A stretch of DNA of 34,524 nt from an uncultured Bacteroidota bacterium (lineage in GTDB: Bacteria > Bacteroidota > Bacteroidia > Flavobacteriales > Flavobacteriaceae). Where the stretch lies: assembly GCA_902514615.1 (NCBI GenBank), contig CABXRG010000011.1:1-34524 (forward strand), written 5' to 3'. Under the pieces are notes generated by a model, which ran no database searches, was not told the origin of the DNA, and saw only the letters and a program-made list of their open reading frames with translations. Both the position numbers and the translations under genes were made by a program. Below are positions 8,040 through 16,296 of this stretch, piece after piece (the first letter of the stretch is position 1; each line of letters opens with the position of its first letter).

Positions 8040-9637
8040 TTGTTATCTTTTATTACAGGATACTTAATACCTAACTGCTCTAAGTAATTATCATATTTTG
8101 TCTCATCAAAGTAGAATTCTTTTATTTGCCCTTTATATTGACTCATAATATCTTTATTCAAGTAGATAGCAGGTGGATCATCTTTTGATATCATTGGCCT
8201 GTATGTAGTCTCTTTATTTTGAATATTTTCAAAATAATCTTTAGCCTCATTAAGTTTATTAGGTTTTAGAAGAAAATCTAATGTTGTCATAGCTACAACT
8301 TTAGCACCTGCGTTAGCTCCCTTATGAGCAATTGGTGTTGCCATTGCAATAGAATTTGACCAGTGATGACCTTGAAGCCCAGGAATATTTGATGGGAACC
8401 TTAAAGTTACTGTTGGAACCTTCCAAGATATATCTCCTATATCATCTGAACCACCACTAATTTTATATGGCAGTGGGGCACCAATAGGCCTAAGTTTATC
8501 TGCAAGTCCATTAATATTATCTGAATTAACCTCTTTTTGAACTGCTCTAGCTAACTGTTGATCATTATCTGACCAGGTTGGTAAACCTACATTTTCAATA
8601 TTTTCATACATCTGCTCTGCTATTATTTTATTGAAGTGTCTTGGCCAAGCTGTTCCAAGTATTCTTGATTTAAAAGATGTATTGGTCATTAATGAAGCTC
8701 CTTCTGCCATTTTATTTGCAGATTCATACATATCCATAATACCTTCATATGTAACATCTCTTAAATAGAACCATATTGATGCCTTTGAAGGAACTACATT
8801 AGGTTGATCACCTGCGTCTGTAAATATTGAATGCGACCTCTTTAGAGGATGAAGATGCTCTCTTTTGTAATTCCACCCAATATTCATTAATTCTGCAGCA
8901 TCAAGCGCACTTCTGCCTCTCCATGGTGCTCCAGCAGAGTGAGCAGTTTCTCCATCAAAAGTATATTCGACAGAAATTAATCCAGTACCAGTAGCTGGTC
9001 CCCATGAAACTCCAAGATTACTACTTACATGTGTAAAAATACACATGTCTATATTGTCAAAATAACCATCTCTTACATACCATGCTTTAGTACCAATTTG
9101 TTCTTCTGCAACACCAGGCCATATGACAAGTTTTCCTTCTATATTATTGTCTAACATTATTTTTTTAACTGAAAGAGCTGCAGTAATTACAACTGGCAAA
9201 CCAGAGTTGTGTCCTTCTCCGTGTCCGGGAGCTCCCTCGATTATTGGCTTATGATATGCTACGCCAGGATACTGCGATGCTTTAGGGATACCGTCAATAT
9301 CACTACCAAGTGCTATTGTTGGCCCATTAGTTCCATTTGACCATGTTGCAAACCATGCTGTTGGTACACCAGAAATTTCATTTTCTATTTCAAAACCATT
9401 CTCAGCTAGAATTGAAGTTAGATAATTTGATGTTTGAAATTCCTGAAAACCAAGTTCAGAAAAGCTAAAAACTTTGTCAACCATAACCTGAGTTAATTTT
9501 TTATTCTCTTCAACCAATTGCACTGCTTGATTTTTAAGGTTATCTATCTTTCTATTAGAATATTTATTCTGTGATTGAAGATTCGTAAATGTTCCAAACA
9601 GAATTATGAATGTGATTAGTTTGTTAAAATTTCTCAT
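8036..9637 (-). CDS. Exported M20-family amidohydrolase (AbgB-like)
   Basis: This 533-residue metallo-amidohydrolase belongs to peptidase family M20 and resembles AbgB, a subunit of p-aminobenzoyl-glutamate hydrolase. A signal peptide (1-22, ending LQSQ) makes it periplasmic or secreted. Likely metal and catalytic residues are Asp 113 and Asp 115 in GSDIDGIP, His 139/143 in GHGEGHN, Glu 178/179 in VAEEQIG, His 203, and His 424/425 in GLQGHHW. The insert lid domain has GETAHSAGAPW at about 229-239. The family usually has Cys in GHGCGHN; here it is Glu. It starts 10 nt after the NagB/PIG-L fusion, so the two are one operon. It probably hydrolyses an N-acyl or aminoacyl amide; the substrate is inferred only by family. 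Confidence 0.87.
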   Translation of the reverse strand: MRNFNKLITFIILFGTFTNLQSQNKYSNRKIDNLKNQAVQLVEENKKLTQVMVDKVFSFSELGFQEFQTSNYLTSILAENGFEIENEISGVPTAWFATWSNGTNGPTIALGSDIDGIPKASQYPGVAYHKPIIEGAPGHGEGHNSGLPVVITAALSVKKIMLDNNIEGKLVIWPGVAEEQIGTKAWYVRDGYFDNIDMCIFTHVSSNLGVSWGPATGTGLISVEYTFDGETAHSAGAPWRGRSALDAAELMNIGWNYKREHLHPLKRSHSIFTDAGDQPNVVPSKASIWFYLRDVTYEGIMDMYESANKMAEGASLMTNTSFKSRILGTAWPRHFNKIIAEQMYENIENVGLPTWSDNDQQLARAVQKEVNSDNINGLADKLRPIGAPLPYKISGGSDDIGDISWKVPTVTLRFPSNIPGLQGHHWSNSIAMATPIAHKGANAGAKVVAMTTLDFLLKPNKLNEAKDYFENIQNKETTYRPMISKDDPPAIYLNKDIMSQYKGQIKEFYFDETKYDNYLEQLGIKYPVIKDNN

Positions 9638-9647
9638 GATAAAATAT

Positions 9648-11573
9648 TTAGTAATAATGTCTTTTAAATGATTCTATTGCAGCATATTCTGCAAGTCCCA
9701 TCTTTTTATATTTTTCTGCTGTTTCATTATTTCTTTCCTCCGCTCTTACCCAGAATTCTCTTAAGTCTTGTCCTTGAAACATTACTCCATCTTTTTGAGT
9801 TTGGTGATAGAAAATAGCCTTTCTTTTTCTTAGAACTTGGGCAGGACTCATCGGTACGGCCATGTCTATTTCATGAATATCCCATTCTAACCATGCTCCT
9901 CTATATAGCCAGAGCCAACAATCTTTGATGAATTTTTCCCCCTTAAGAGAACCTAATGCCTCAAAAATAATATCAAGACAAACTTTATGTGTCCCATGAG
10001 GATCCTCTAGATCTCCAGCAGCATATATTTGATGTGGTTTAATCTTATTAATTAAAGATGATGTCATTAACACATCTTTTTTTGAAGCTGGATTTTTTTT
10101 AATTCTACCTGTTTCATAGAAAGGAAGATTCATAAAATGTGTATTTGTATCTGGAATTCCGAAATACCTCGTAGCAGCAACAGCCTCTCTTTTTCTAATA
10201 AAACCTTTAAGTTTTCTAACTTCAAGTGAATCTATTTTATCTGGCTTTTTATTTTTTAGCTCTTTAATCAAAGGTTTGATCTTAGATTTTAATTCACTAG
10301 TAAACATATCACTTGAGACTTCAATGAATTTAAGGGCATCATGATCAGAGACAGCCACATTACCTGAGGCCTGATATGCTATGTGAACATCGTGACCTTG
10401 CGACACTAATCTATCAAAAGTACCACCCATTGAGATTACATCATCATCAGGATGAGGACTAAATATTATAACTCTTTTTGGATTAGGACTTTTTCTTTCA
10501 GGTCTTGTTGAATCATCTGATCCTGGTTTTCCACCAGGCCATCCACTAATAGTGTTTTGAAAATGATTAAACATATTTATATTTAATCCATAAGATGAGC
10601 CTTCAAGTGCAAGTAGGTCTGATAGACCATTTTTATTATAATCCTCATCAGTTAATTTTAAAATAGATTTTTCAGTAGTCTCACATAACCATACTATTGC
10701 TTTTCTTTTCATTAAATCTGTCCATTCGCAAGGACCAACTAGCCATGGTGTTTTAAATCTAGTTAACTCACTTGAACATTCTTTGTCTAAAACTAAAGTT
10801 GTATTCTTATGATTTTGCAAATAAGTAGTAGGAATCAGTGATGTTATATTGTTTTCAACTGACTTTTTAACAACAAGGCTTTTTTGAATTCCCCAAGCCA
10901 TCATAATAATTCTCTTTGAATTAAAAATTGTCCTTACACCCATAGTTAGAGCCTTAGATGGGACATTTTCAATGCCATTAAAACTTTTACTAGCATCAAA
11001 TCTTGTAGTGTGGTCTAATGTGATAAGTCTAGTTGTAGAATTAAAGTGGGACCCCGGTTCGTTAAAACCAATATGACCAGTTCTTCCTATCCCTAACAAC
11101 TGAATATCAACACCTCCATTTTTTTCAATGTTTTTTTCATAAGAAGAACAAAAATTTTTAATCTCTTTTTCATTTATTTCCCCTGAAGGAATATTTATAT
11201 TTTCTTTAGGAATATCTATATGATCAAATAAATTCTCATTCATAAAGTGATGATAACTATTATTGTCATCTTTTTTAATAGGATAGTATTCATCTAAATT
11301 ATATGCTATTACATTAGAGAAGCTTAATGATTCTTCATTATGAATTCTTATAATCTCTTGATAAACTTTAGTTGGAGAGGATCCTGTTGCAAAACCTATT
11401 ACACAGTTTTTGTTTTTTACTTGTTTAGATTTTATTAAATCACAAATTTCTCTAGCAATCATGACTGATGCTAATTGAGAGTTTTCAAAAGTTACAGTAT
11501 GAAGTTTTTCAAATCTGGTTTCTTCATTAATTCCAGGAGATTGGTATTTAAGATTTTTTTTAGCCATTTTCAT
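9648..11573 (-). CDS. NagB-like deaminase fused to PIG-L (LmbE) deacetylase
   Basis: This 641-residue fusion has no signal peptide and should act in the cytoplasm. Residues about 20-290 are the glucosamine-6-phosphate deaminase fold, with the phosphate loop ATGSSPT (62-68), the catalytic-region Asp 94 in NLDEY, and GIGRTGHIGFNEPGS (161-175) with His 167 and Glu 172. Asp 141 of E. coli NagB corresponds here to Thr 165. Residues about 365-600 are a PIG-L/LmbE deacetylase with the zinc motif SPHPDDD (372-378) and HGTH (526-529). The same architecture is known from Bacteroides (the BT_0258-type protein), where its role is not settled. Deacetylation and deamination of an N-acetylated amino sugar is the natural reading. 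The start could also be the second Met (MAKKN). It leads the operon with the M20 amidohydrolase. Confidence 0.9.
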   Translation of the reverse strand: MKMAKKNLKYQSPGINEETRFEKLHTVTFENSQLASVMIAREICDLIKSKQVKNKNCVIGFATGSSPTKVYQEIIRIHNEESLSFSNVIAYNLDEYYPIKKDDNNSYHHFMNENLFDHIDIPKENINIPSGEINEKEIKNFCSSYEKNIEKNGGVDIQLLGIGRTGHIGFNEPGSHFNSTTRLITLDHTTRFDASKSFNGIENVPSKALTMGVRTIFNSKRIIMMAWGIQKSLVVKKSVENNITSLIPTTYLQNHKNTTLVLDKECSSELTRFKTPWLVGPCEWTDLMKRKAIVWLCETTEKSILKLTDEDYNKNGLSDLLALEGSSYGLNINMFNHFQNTISGWPGGKPGSDDSTRPERKSPNPKRVIIFSPHPDDDVISMGGTFDRLVSQGHDVHIAYQASGNVAVSDHDALKFIEVSSDMFTSELKSKIKPLIKELKNKKPDKIDSLEVRKLKGFIRKREAVAATRYFGIPDTNTHFMNLPFYETGRIKKNPASKKDVLMTSSLINKIKPHQIYAAGDLEDPHGTHKVCLDIIFEALGSLKGEKFIKDCWLWLYRGAWLEWDIHEIDMAVPMSPAQVLRKRKAIFYHQTQKDGVMFQGQDLREFWVRAEERNNETAEKYKKMGLAEYAAIESFKRHYY

Positions 11574-11672
11574 ATAGATTATGAAACTATAAAGTTAATA
11601 ATGTTTTAATCAATTTATTCTTTTGTTTTTTTAATTTTACTGAATCAACAATAAAAACTCAAATATCATAGT

Positions 11673-12596
11673 ATGAATACGATCATTATAGGAAGTGGAC
11701 CAGCTGGTTATACAGCTGCAATATATGCAGCAAGAGCAGATCTCAATCCAATTATATATACTGGCTTAGAACCTGGCGGACAATTAACTACAACAACTGA
11801 AGTTGACAATTTTCCTGGTTATCCAAAAGGTATAGATGGACCTACTATGATGAATGAATTAAAAGAACAAGCAGAAAGATTTGGAACAAAAGTTGAAATT
11901 GATTTTATATCTAAAGTTGATTTCTCAAAAGAAAAGGGTGGTTTGCACAAGTTGTACACTCAAAATGGAGATGAAATTAAATCTAAAACTGTTATAATTA
12001 GTACAGGAGCTTCTGCCAAATATCTAGGTCTAGAGAGTGAGAAAAGATTAATCGGTGGAGGAGTTTCAGCGTGTGCTGTGTGTGATGGTTTTTTCTATAA
12101 GAATCAAGATGTTGCTATAGTAGGAGGAGGAGATACTGCAATTGAAGAAGCTACATATTTAGCAAAAATATGTAGTAATGTTACTATGTTAGTTAGAAAA
12201 GATCACTTTAGAGCTTCTAAAGCTATGCAAAACAGAATAGCTAATTTTGACAATATTAAAGTTTTATTCAATCACGAAATAGAAGAAGTAATTGGAGAAA
12301 ATGTTGTGGATGGAATTAAGGTTAAAAATAATCTTGATCAAGAAATTTCAGAAATAAATATTACAGGCCTATTTATTGCAATTGGACATTCTCCAAATAC
12401 AGATATATTTAGAGGCATTGTTGATATGGATGATAGCGGTTACATCTTAACTGATAAAATTTCTACAAAAACAAATATTCCTGGAGTCTTTGCAGCAGGT
12501 GATGTTCAAGATAAGGATTACCGCCAGGCAATAACTGCTGCAGGCACTGGTTGTATGGCAGCACTTGATGCTGAGAGATATTTACAAGAAGTCTAG
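11673..12596 (+). CDS. trxB: Thioredoxin-disulfide reductase
   Basis: This 307-residue cytoplasmic flavoenzyme moves electrons from NADPH through FAD and a redox disulfide to thioredoxin. The FAD-binding GSGPAG is at 7-12. The redox-active pair is Cys 134 and Cys 137 in ACAVCDG. The NADPH-binding glycine motif GGGDTAIEEA is at 151-160, with VRKDHFRAS at 174-182 for the 2'-phosphate. The C-terminal FAD motif AAGDVQDKDYRQAITAAGTG is present. The length is standard for the low-molecular-weight bacterial type. The gene stands alone: it is divergent from the NagB/PIG-L operon across 99 bases and convergent with the arginase-like gene, sharing a CTAG double stop. No convincing promoter could be defined in the upstream 99 bases, although TAATTTTA at 11632-11639 resembles a -7 element. 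Confidence 0.97.
   Translation: MNTIIIGSGPAGYTAAIYAARADLNPIIYTGLEPGGQLTTTTEVDNFPGYPKGIDGPTMMNELKEQAERFGTKVEIDFISKVDFSKEKGGLHKLYTQNGDEIKSKTVIISTGASAKYLGLESEKRLIGGGVSACAVCDGFFYKNQDVAIVGGGDTAIEEATYLAKICSNVTMLVRKDHFRASKAMQNRIANFDNIKVLFNHEIEEVIGENVVDGIKVKNNLDQEISEINITGLFIAIGHSPNTDIFRGIVDMDDSGYILTDKISTKTNIPGVFAAGDVQDKDYRQAITAAGTGCMAALDAERYLQEV
12593..12596. other. Palindromic double stop CTAG between convergent genes
   Basis: TAG of trxB occupies 12594-12596 and TAG of the arginase-like gene is the complement of 12593-12595. The palindrome CTAG terminates both frames. Confidence 0.95.
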
Positions 12597-13729
12597 ACTC
12601 GTTTGGTTGCCTTTAACCATCTAATAGGTATGTTGTCATTAAGAGCATCTAAATAATCACTTTCTAAACACGGTAGGTAAGAAATAGATTTATTCTTTGA
12701 TGAATCAACTAACATCCACCATTTTTCTGAGATTTTACTTTTATAAAAAATTATGTCTCTTCCTGAAGTTTGGACAATGTATTTATTAAAAGTTTGTGAG
12801 TCATTAAAATCAGATTCAATAATTCTCTTATCAACTCCATCTAAAAAATACCATATTATTTCAGAATATAATTTACTTGAAACCTTATTGTCACTTAGCT
12901 CGAATAAACCTAAAAAATTAGTTTTATTACTTTGACCTGCATATTTAGTTAAAATACATGCTAATCTAGAATCAATACCATTAGGATTCCCTTGGTCTTG
13001 ATCAAAAGATGCTGAAAAAGATAAAGATTTCATGTCAAAACCTACAATATTTGCATTTCTCATTACAGGTTCAGCTTTCATGTTATTCTCTGTGATTTCT
13101 CCTAAAGAAATATATTCAAAAAATAACTTTTCCATTAACTGAAGTTCATCATGGGAACATAAATGTCTTTGATATCCAATATTAGTGAAGTCATTTAAAC
13201 TATTTGAATCATCAATAATAATCTTGTTCATGTAGGTCCTTCCTGAAACCAATTCAGATTCCTGATAAAGATCAAATTGATTATCGATTGAAACTATATT
13301 AACTTTATCAGAATATGAGTCAAAAGATTTAAAAATTGGGTATATCAAGTCATTACTTCCTCCTATAATTATTAATACTATTTTTTTATATAATAATTCT
13401 TTACATATTTCATAAAGCGCATGATAAGTATCATCAACAGTATTTCCATTAGGAAGGTTTCCTAAATCAGATATCGATAATTTCCAATTACTAAATTTTA
13501 ACTTATAAAACTCCTTTCTAAGAGAATTTAAATCCTGATGAGCAGATTGAAAAAAAGAATTTCTACTCTCATTAACACCTATAACACAAACATTTGCAGA
13601 CTCTAAATTAGGAAGTCCTAGTGATGATGTATGAATAGATAGTTTTTTATATATAGAGCCTTGCAAATAATTTTCATTTAACTCATTAATTAAGCTATCT
13701 GAAACAGGTTTGAGTAGGTCAAGACTCAT
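12593..13729 (-). CDS. Arginase/formimidoylglutamase-fold protein, metal site degenerate
   Basis: This 378-residue protein has the outline of the ureohydrolase (arginase, agmatinase, HutG) fold. The positions of the three metal-binding signatures can be seen, but they are altered. GGDHS reads GGSND (123-127). DAHxD reads DNQFD (149-153), with His replaced by Gln. The SxDxDxxDP signature reads GFDMKSLSF (230-238), keeping only the first Asp. At least three manganese ligands are therefore lost, so it is probably not an active ureohydrolase. Relatives next to topA in other flavobacteria are often named formimidoylglutamase by similarity. Its ATG overlaps the topA stop as ATGA (13726-13729), so it is translated with topoisomerase I. 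Its 3' end overlaps trxB by 4 nt. Function unknown; a structural or binding role is possible. Confidence 0.75.
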   Translation of the reverse strand: MSLDLLKPVSDSLINELNENYLQGSIYKKLSIHTSSLGLPNLESANVCVIGVNESRNSFFQSAHQDLNSLRKEFYKLKFSNWKLSISDLGNLPNGNTVDDTYHALYEICKELLYKKIVLIIIGGSNDLIYPIFKSFDSYSDKVNIVSIDNQFDLYQESELVSGRTYMNKIIIDDSNSLNDFTNIGYQRHLCSHDELQLMEKLFFEYISLGEITENNMKAEPVMRNANIVGFDMKSLSFSASFDQDQGNPNGIDSRLACILTKYAGQSNKTNFLGLFELSDNKVSSKLYSEIIWYFLDGVDKRIIESDFNDSQTFNKYIVQTSGRDIIFYKSKISEKWWMLVDSSKNKSISYLPCLESDYLDALNDNIPIRWLKATKRV

Positions 13730-16176
13730 TTTTTCTTTTTAGGATTTAGATATTTTTGTGCAATTTCTAATGTAATTGTTTTAGGGTCAATCTCTTTTGG
13801 AATTTCTACTTTCTTTTTTCCTTTAGAAATAATAGACCTGCCCCATCTTCCCTTTTCAACTTTAATATCTTCATCTTCCCAGTGAGAAATTAGCTTTTCT
13901 TTTTCCTTTTTAATTTTAAGCTCAATTAGCTCCTCTATTTCATTAATAGATAAGTTGTCAAAGTCATAAGATTTGTTAACATTAATAAATATATCATTCC
14001 ATTTAATAAAAGGGCCAAATCTTCCTTTTCCTTTGGTAACTGGTAGGTCATTATAAATATGGACGGGTTCATCAGCTTTTAGCTTTTCATCTATTAATTC
14101 GATTGCCTTATTTATTTCAACAGAATGTGGATCAAGATCGTTAGGAATTGAAATAGACTTAGTTGAAAATTTAATATAAGGACCATACCTGCCATTATTA
14201 ACAGTTACAATTTCATCTTTATAACTTCCAATTTCTTTAGGGAACTTAAATAACTCTAAAGCTTCTTCAAGATTTATAGTATCAAGTTGTTGGTCTTTAG
14301 TTAAACTTGCAAAAACAGGCTTTTCTTCTTCATCTATTGTACCAATTTGAGCAATTGGCCCAAATTTTCCTAACCTAACTTTTACAACTCTTCCTGAAGC
14401 AGGATCTGAGCCTAAAACTTTTTCACCAGATTGTCTCTCTGCATTATCTCTAACTTCATTTACATTTTCATGAAAACCTCCATAAAATTGTTTTATAATA
14501 TCTGTCCAATTCTGATCACCTGTTGCAATCTTATCAAAATTCTTTTCAACCTCAGCTGTAAAGCCATAATCTAAAATATTATTAAAGTTGTCAACTAGAA
14601 AATCGTTAACTATCATTCCAATATCGGTTGGAACTAACTTCCCTTTATTAGATCCTGTTTTTTCTATTAGAATACTCTCATTAATAACATCTTGTTTGAA
14701 TTCAATGAAATTATATTTCCTTTCTACTCCCTCATTAGCTCCTTTTACGATATATCCCCTGTTTTGAATTGTTGAAATGGTAGTTGCATATGTAGCTGGT
14801 CTTCCAATTCCAAGTTCTTCAAGTTTCTTAACTAAGGAGGCCTCAGTAAATCTAGAAGGTGGTCTAGAAAAAGATTCTTTTGAAGAAATGTTTAATAAAT
14901 TTAGTTTTTCATCAACATTAAGTACAGGCAGAACACCTTTTTCTTCCTCTACTTCATCATCAGTTCCTTCATTATAAACCCTAAGAAAACCATCAAATTT
15001 TATAACCTCACCTCTCGCAATAAAAATTTGATCATATGAATTTGATTTAATATTAACTACAGTTCTTTCAATTTGTGCATCAGACATTTGAGAAGAAATT
15101 GTTCTTTTCCAAATTAATTCATATAATCTTTGTTGATCATAATCGGAGGTAATCTCCTCTACATTAATATCTGTTGGCCTAACAGCTTCATGTGCTTCTT
15201 GAGCAGATTTGTTTTTATTTTTATAATTCCTAATATTAACATATTCATTTCCATACTTGGTTTCTATCTTTTCAACAATTGAGGATTTCGCATCATTTGA
15301 AAGAGTAACACTATCAGTTCTCATATAAGTTATAAGTCCTGCTTCATATAATTTTTGTGCAGTAGACATTGTTCTAGTCACACCGAAACCCAGCTTTCTT
15401 GAAGCTTCTTGTTGAAGAGTAGAGGTTGTAAAAGGTGGAGTTGGAGATTTTTTTCCAGGTTTTTGTTCTGTACTGGCAACATTAAATAAAGAACCGTAGT
15501 TTTTTCCAAAAAATTCTTTTACTTCATCTTTAGAAGAAAATTTTTCATTGAGTTCAGCTTTAAACTTAACACCTAAACCTGTCTCAAAAACTGCAATTGA
15601 TTTATAAGAACTTTTAGTCATGAAAGTTTTGATTTCTCTTTCTTTTTCAACTATTAGTCTAACGGATACTGATTGAACTCTACCAGCTGAAAGACCAGCC
15701 TTAACTTTTCTCCATAAAACAGGTGATAATTCATAACCAACAAGTCTGTCTAAAACTCTTCTGGCTTGTTGAGCATTCACCAAATTAAAATTAATTTCCC
15801 TAGGACTTTCAAGAGCTTTTAAAATTGCATTTTTTGTGATTTCATGGAATACTATTCTCTCGTAATCTTTATTAATTAAACCTAGATTTTCATATAGGTG
15901 CCAAGCTATAGCCTCACCTTCCCTATCTTCATCACTTGCTAACCAAACCTTATCAGAGTCTTTGACATATTTTTTCAAATCTCTTATTATTGGTTTTTTT
16001 TCAGTTGGAACAACATATTTAGGTTTAAAATCATTTTCAACATCAACTCCAAGTTCTTTAACAGGAAGGTCTGAAATATGCCCAACGCATGATACTACCT
16101 TAAAGTCTTGTCCTAAAATCTTTTCAATTGTTTTAGCTTTAGTAGCTGATTCAACAATAACTAAATTCTTTGGCAT
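13726..16176 (-). CDS. topA: DNA topoisomerase I
   Basis: This 816-residue type IA topoisomerase relaxes negative supercoils by a transient 5'-phosphotyrosine link. The TOPRIM domain is at the N-terminus (LVIVESATKAKTIEKIL), with the acidic motif SDEDREGE (81-88) that binds magnesium. The active-site Tyr 284 lies in LITYMRTDS. The C-terminal third carries glycine-rich repeats with the G-R/K-x-G-P-x-I/A core (GKFGPIAQIG, GRYGPYIKF, GRFGPFIKW, GRWGRSII). It lacks the four-Cys zinc fingers of E. coli TopA, as is usual in Bacteroidota. It overlaps the arginase-like gene downstream by 4 nt. Divergent from it, across 120 bases, is the MBL/rhodanese gene. On the minus strand TACTTTAG, just upstream of the start, weakly resembles a -7 element. 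Confidence 0.97.
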   Translation of the reverse strand: MPKNLVIVESATKAKTIEKILGQDFKVVSCVGHISDLPVKELGVDVENDFKPKYVVPTEKKPIIRDLKKYVKDSDKVWLASDEDREGEAIAWHLYENLGLINKDYERIVFHEITKNAILKALESPREINFNLVNAQQARRVLDRLVGYELSPVLWRKVKAGLSAGRVQSVSVRLIVEKEREIKTFMTKSSYKSIAVFETGLGVKFKAELNEKFSSKDEVKEFFGKNYGSLFNVASTEQKPGKKSPTPPFTTSTLQQEASRKLGFGVTRTMSTAQKLYEAGLITYMRTDSVTLSNDAKSSIVEKIETKYGNEYVNIRNYKNKNKSAQEAHEAVRPTDINVEEITSDYDQQRLYELIWKRTISSQMSDAQIERTVVNIKSNSYDQIFIARGEVIKFDGFLRVYNEGTDDEVEEEKGVLPVLNVDEKLNLLNISSKESFSRPPSRFTEASLVKKLEELGIGRPATYATTISTIQNRGYIVKGANEGVERKYNFIEFKQDVINESILIEKTGSNKGKLVPTDIGMIVNDFLVDNFNNILDYGFTAEVEKNFDKIATGDQNWTDIIKQFYGGFHENVNEVRDNAERQSGEKVLGSDPASGRVVKVRLGKFGPIAQIGTIDEEEKPVFASLTKDQQLDTINLEEALELFKFPKEIGSYKDEIVTVNNGRYGPYIKFSTKSISIPNDLDPHSVEINKAIELIDEKLKADEPVHIYNDLPVTKGKGRFGPFIKWNDIFINVNKSYDFDNLSINEIEELIELKIKKEKEKLISHWEDEDIKVEKGRWGRSIISKGKKKVEIPKEIDPKTITLEIAQKYLNPKKKK

Positions 16177-16257
16177 ATTATAATTTTGGGCCTAAAGTAA
16201 ATAGATTTATTGTTATGATTAAAAAAAAAATAAAAATTTTAAAATTTGTTTAACATA

Positions 16258-16289
16258 ATTGTTTGATAATTTTAAAGATACTAATTTTG
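16258..16289 (+). promoter_or_regulatory. Promoter of the MBL/rhodanese gene, nearly leaderless
   Basis: TTG (16259-16261) followed by 20 bases and TAATTTTG (16282-16289) matches the Bacteroidota promoter TTG-N17-23-TAnnTTTG. TTTG at 16262-16265 is an alternative -33 element. Only 7 nt separate the -7 element from the ATG at 16297, so the message should start at or within a few bases of the start codon. Confidence 0.7.
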
Positions 16290-16296
16290 TATACTC

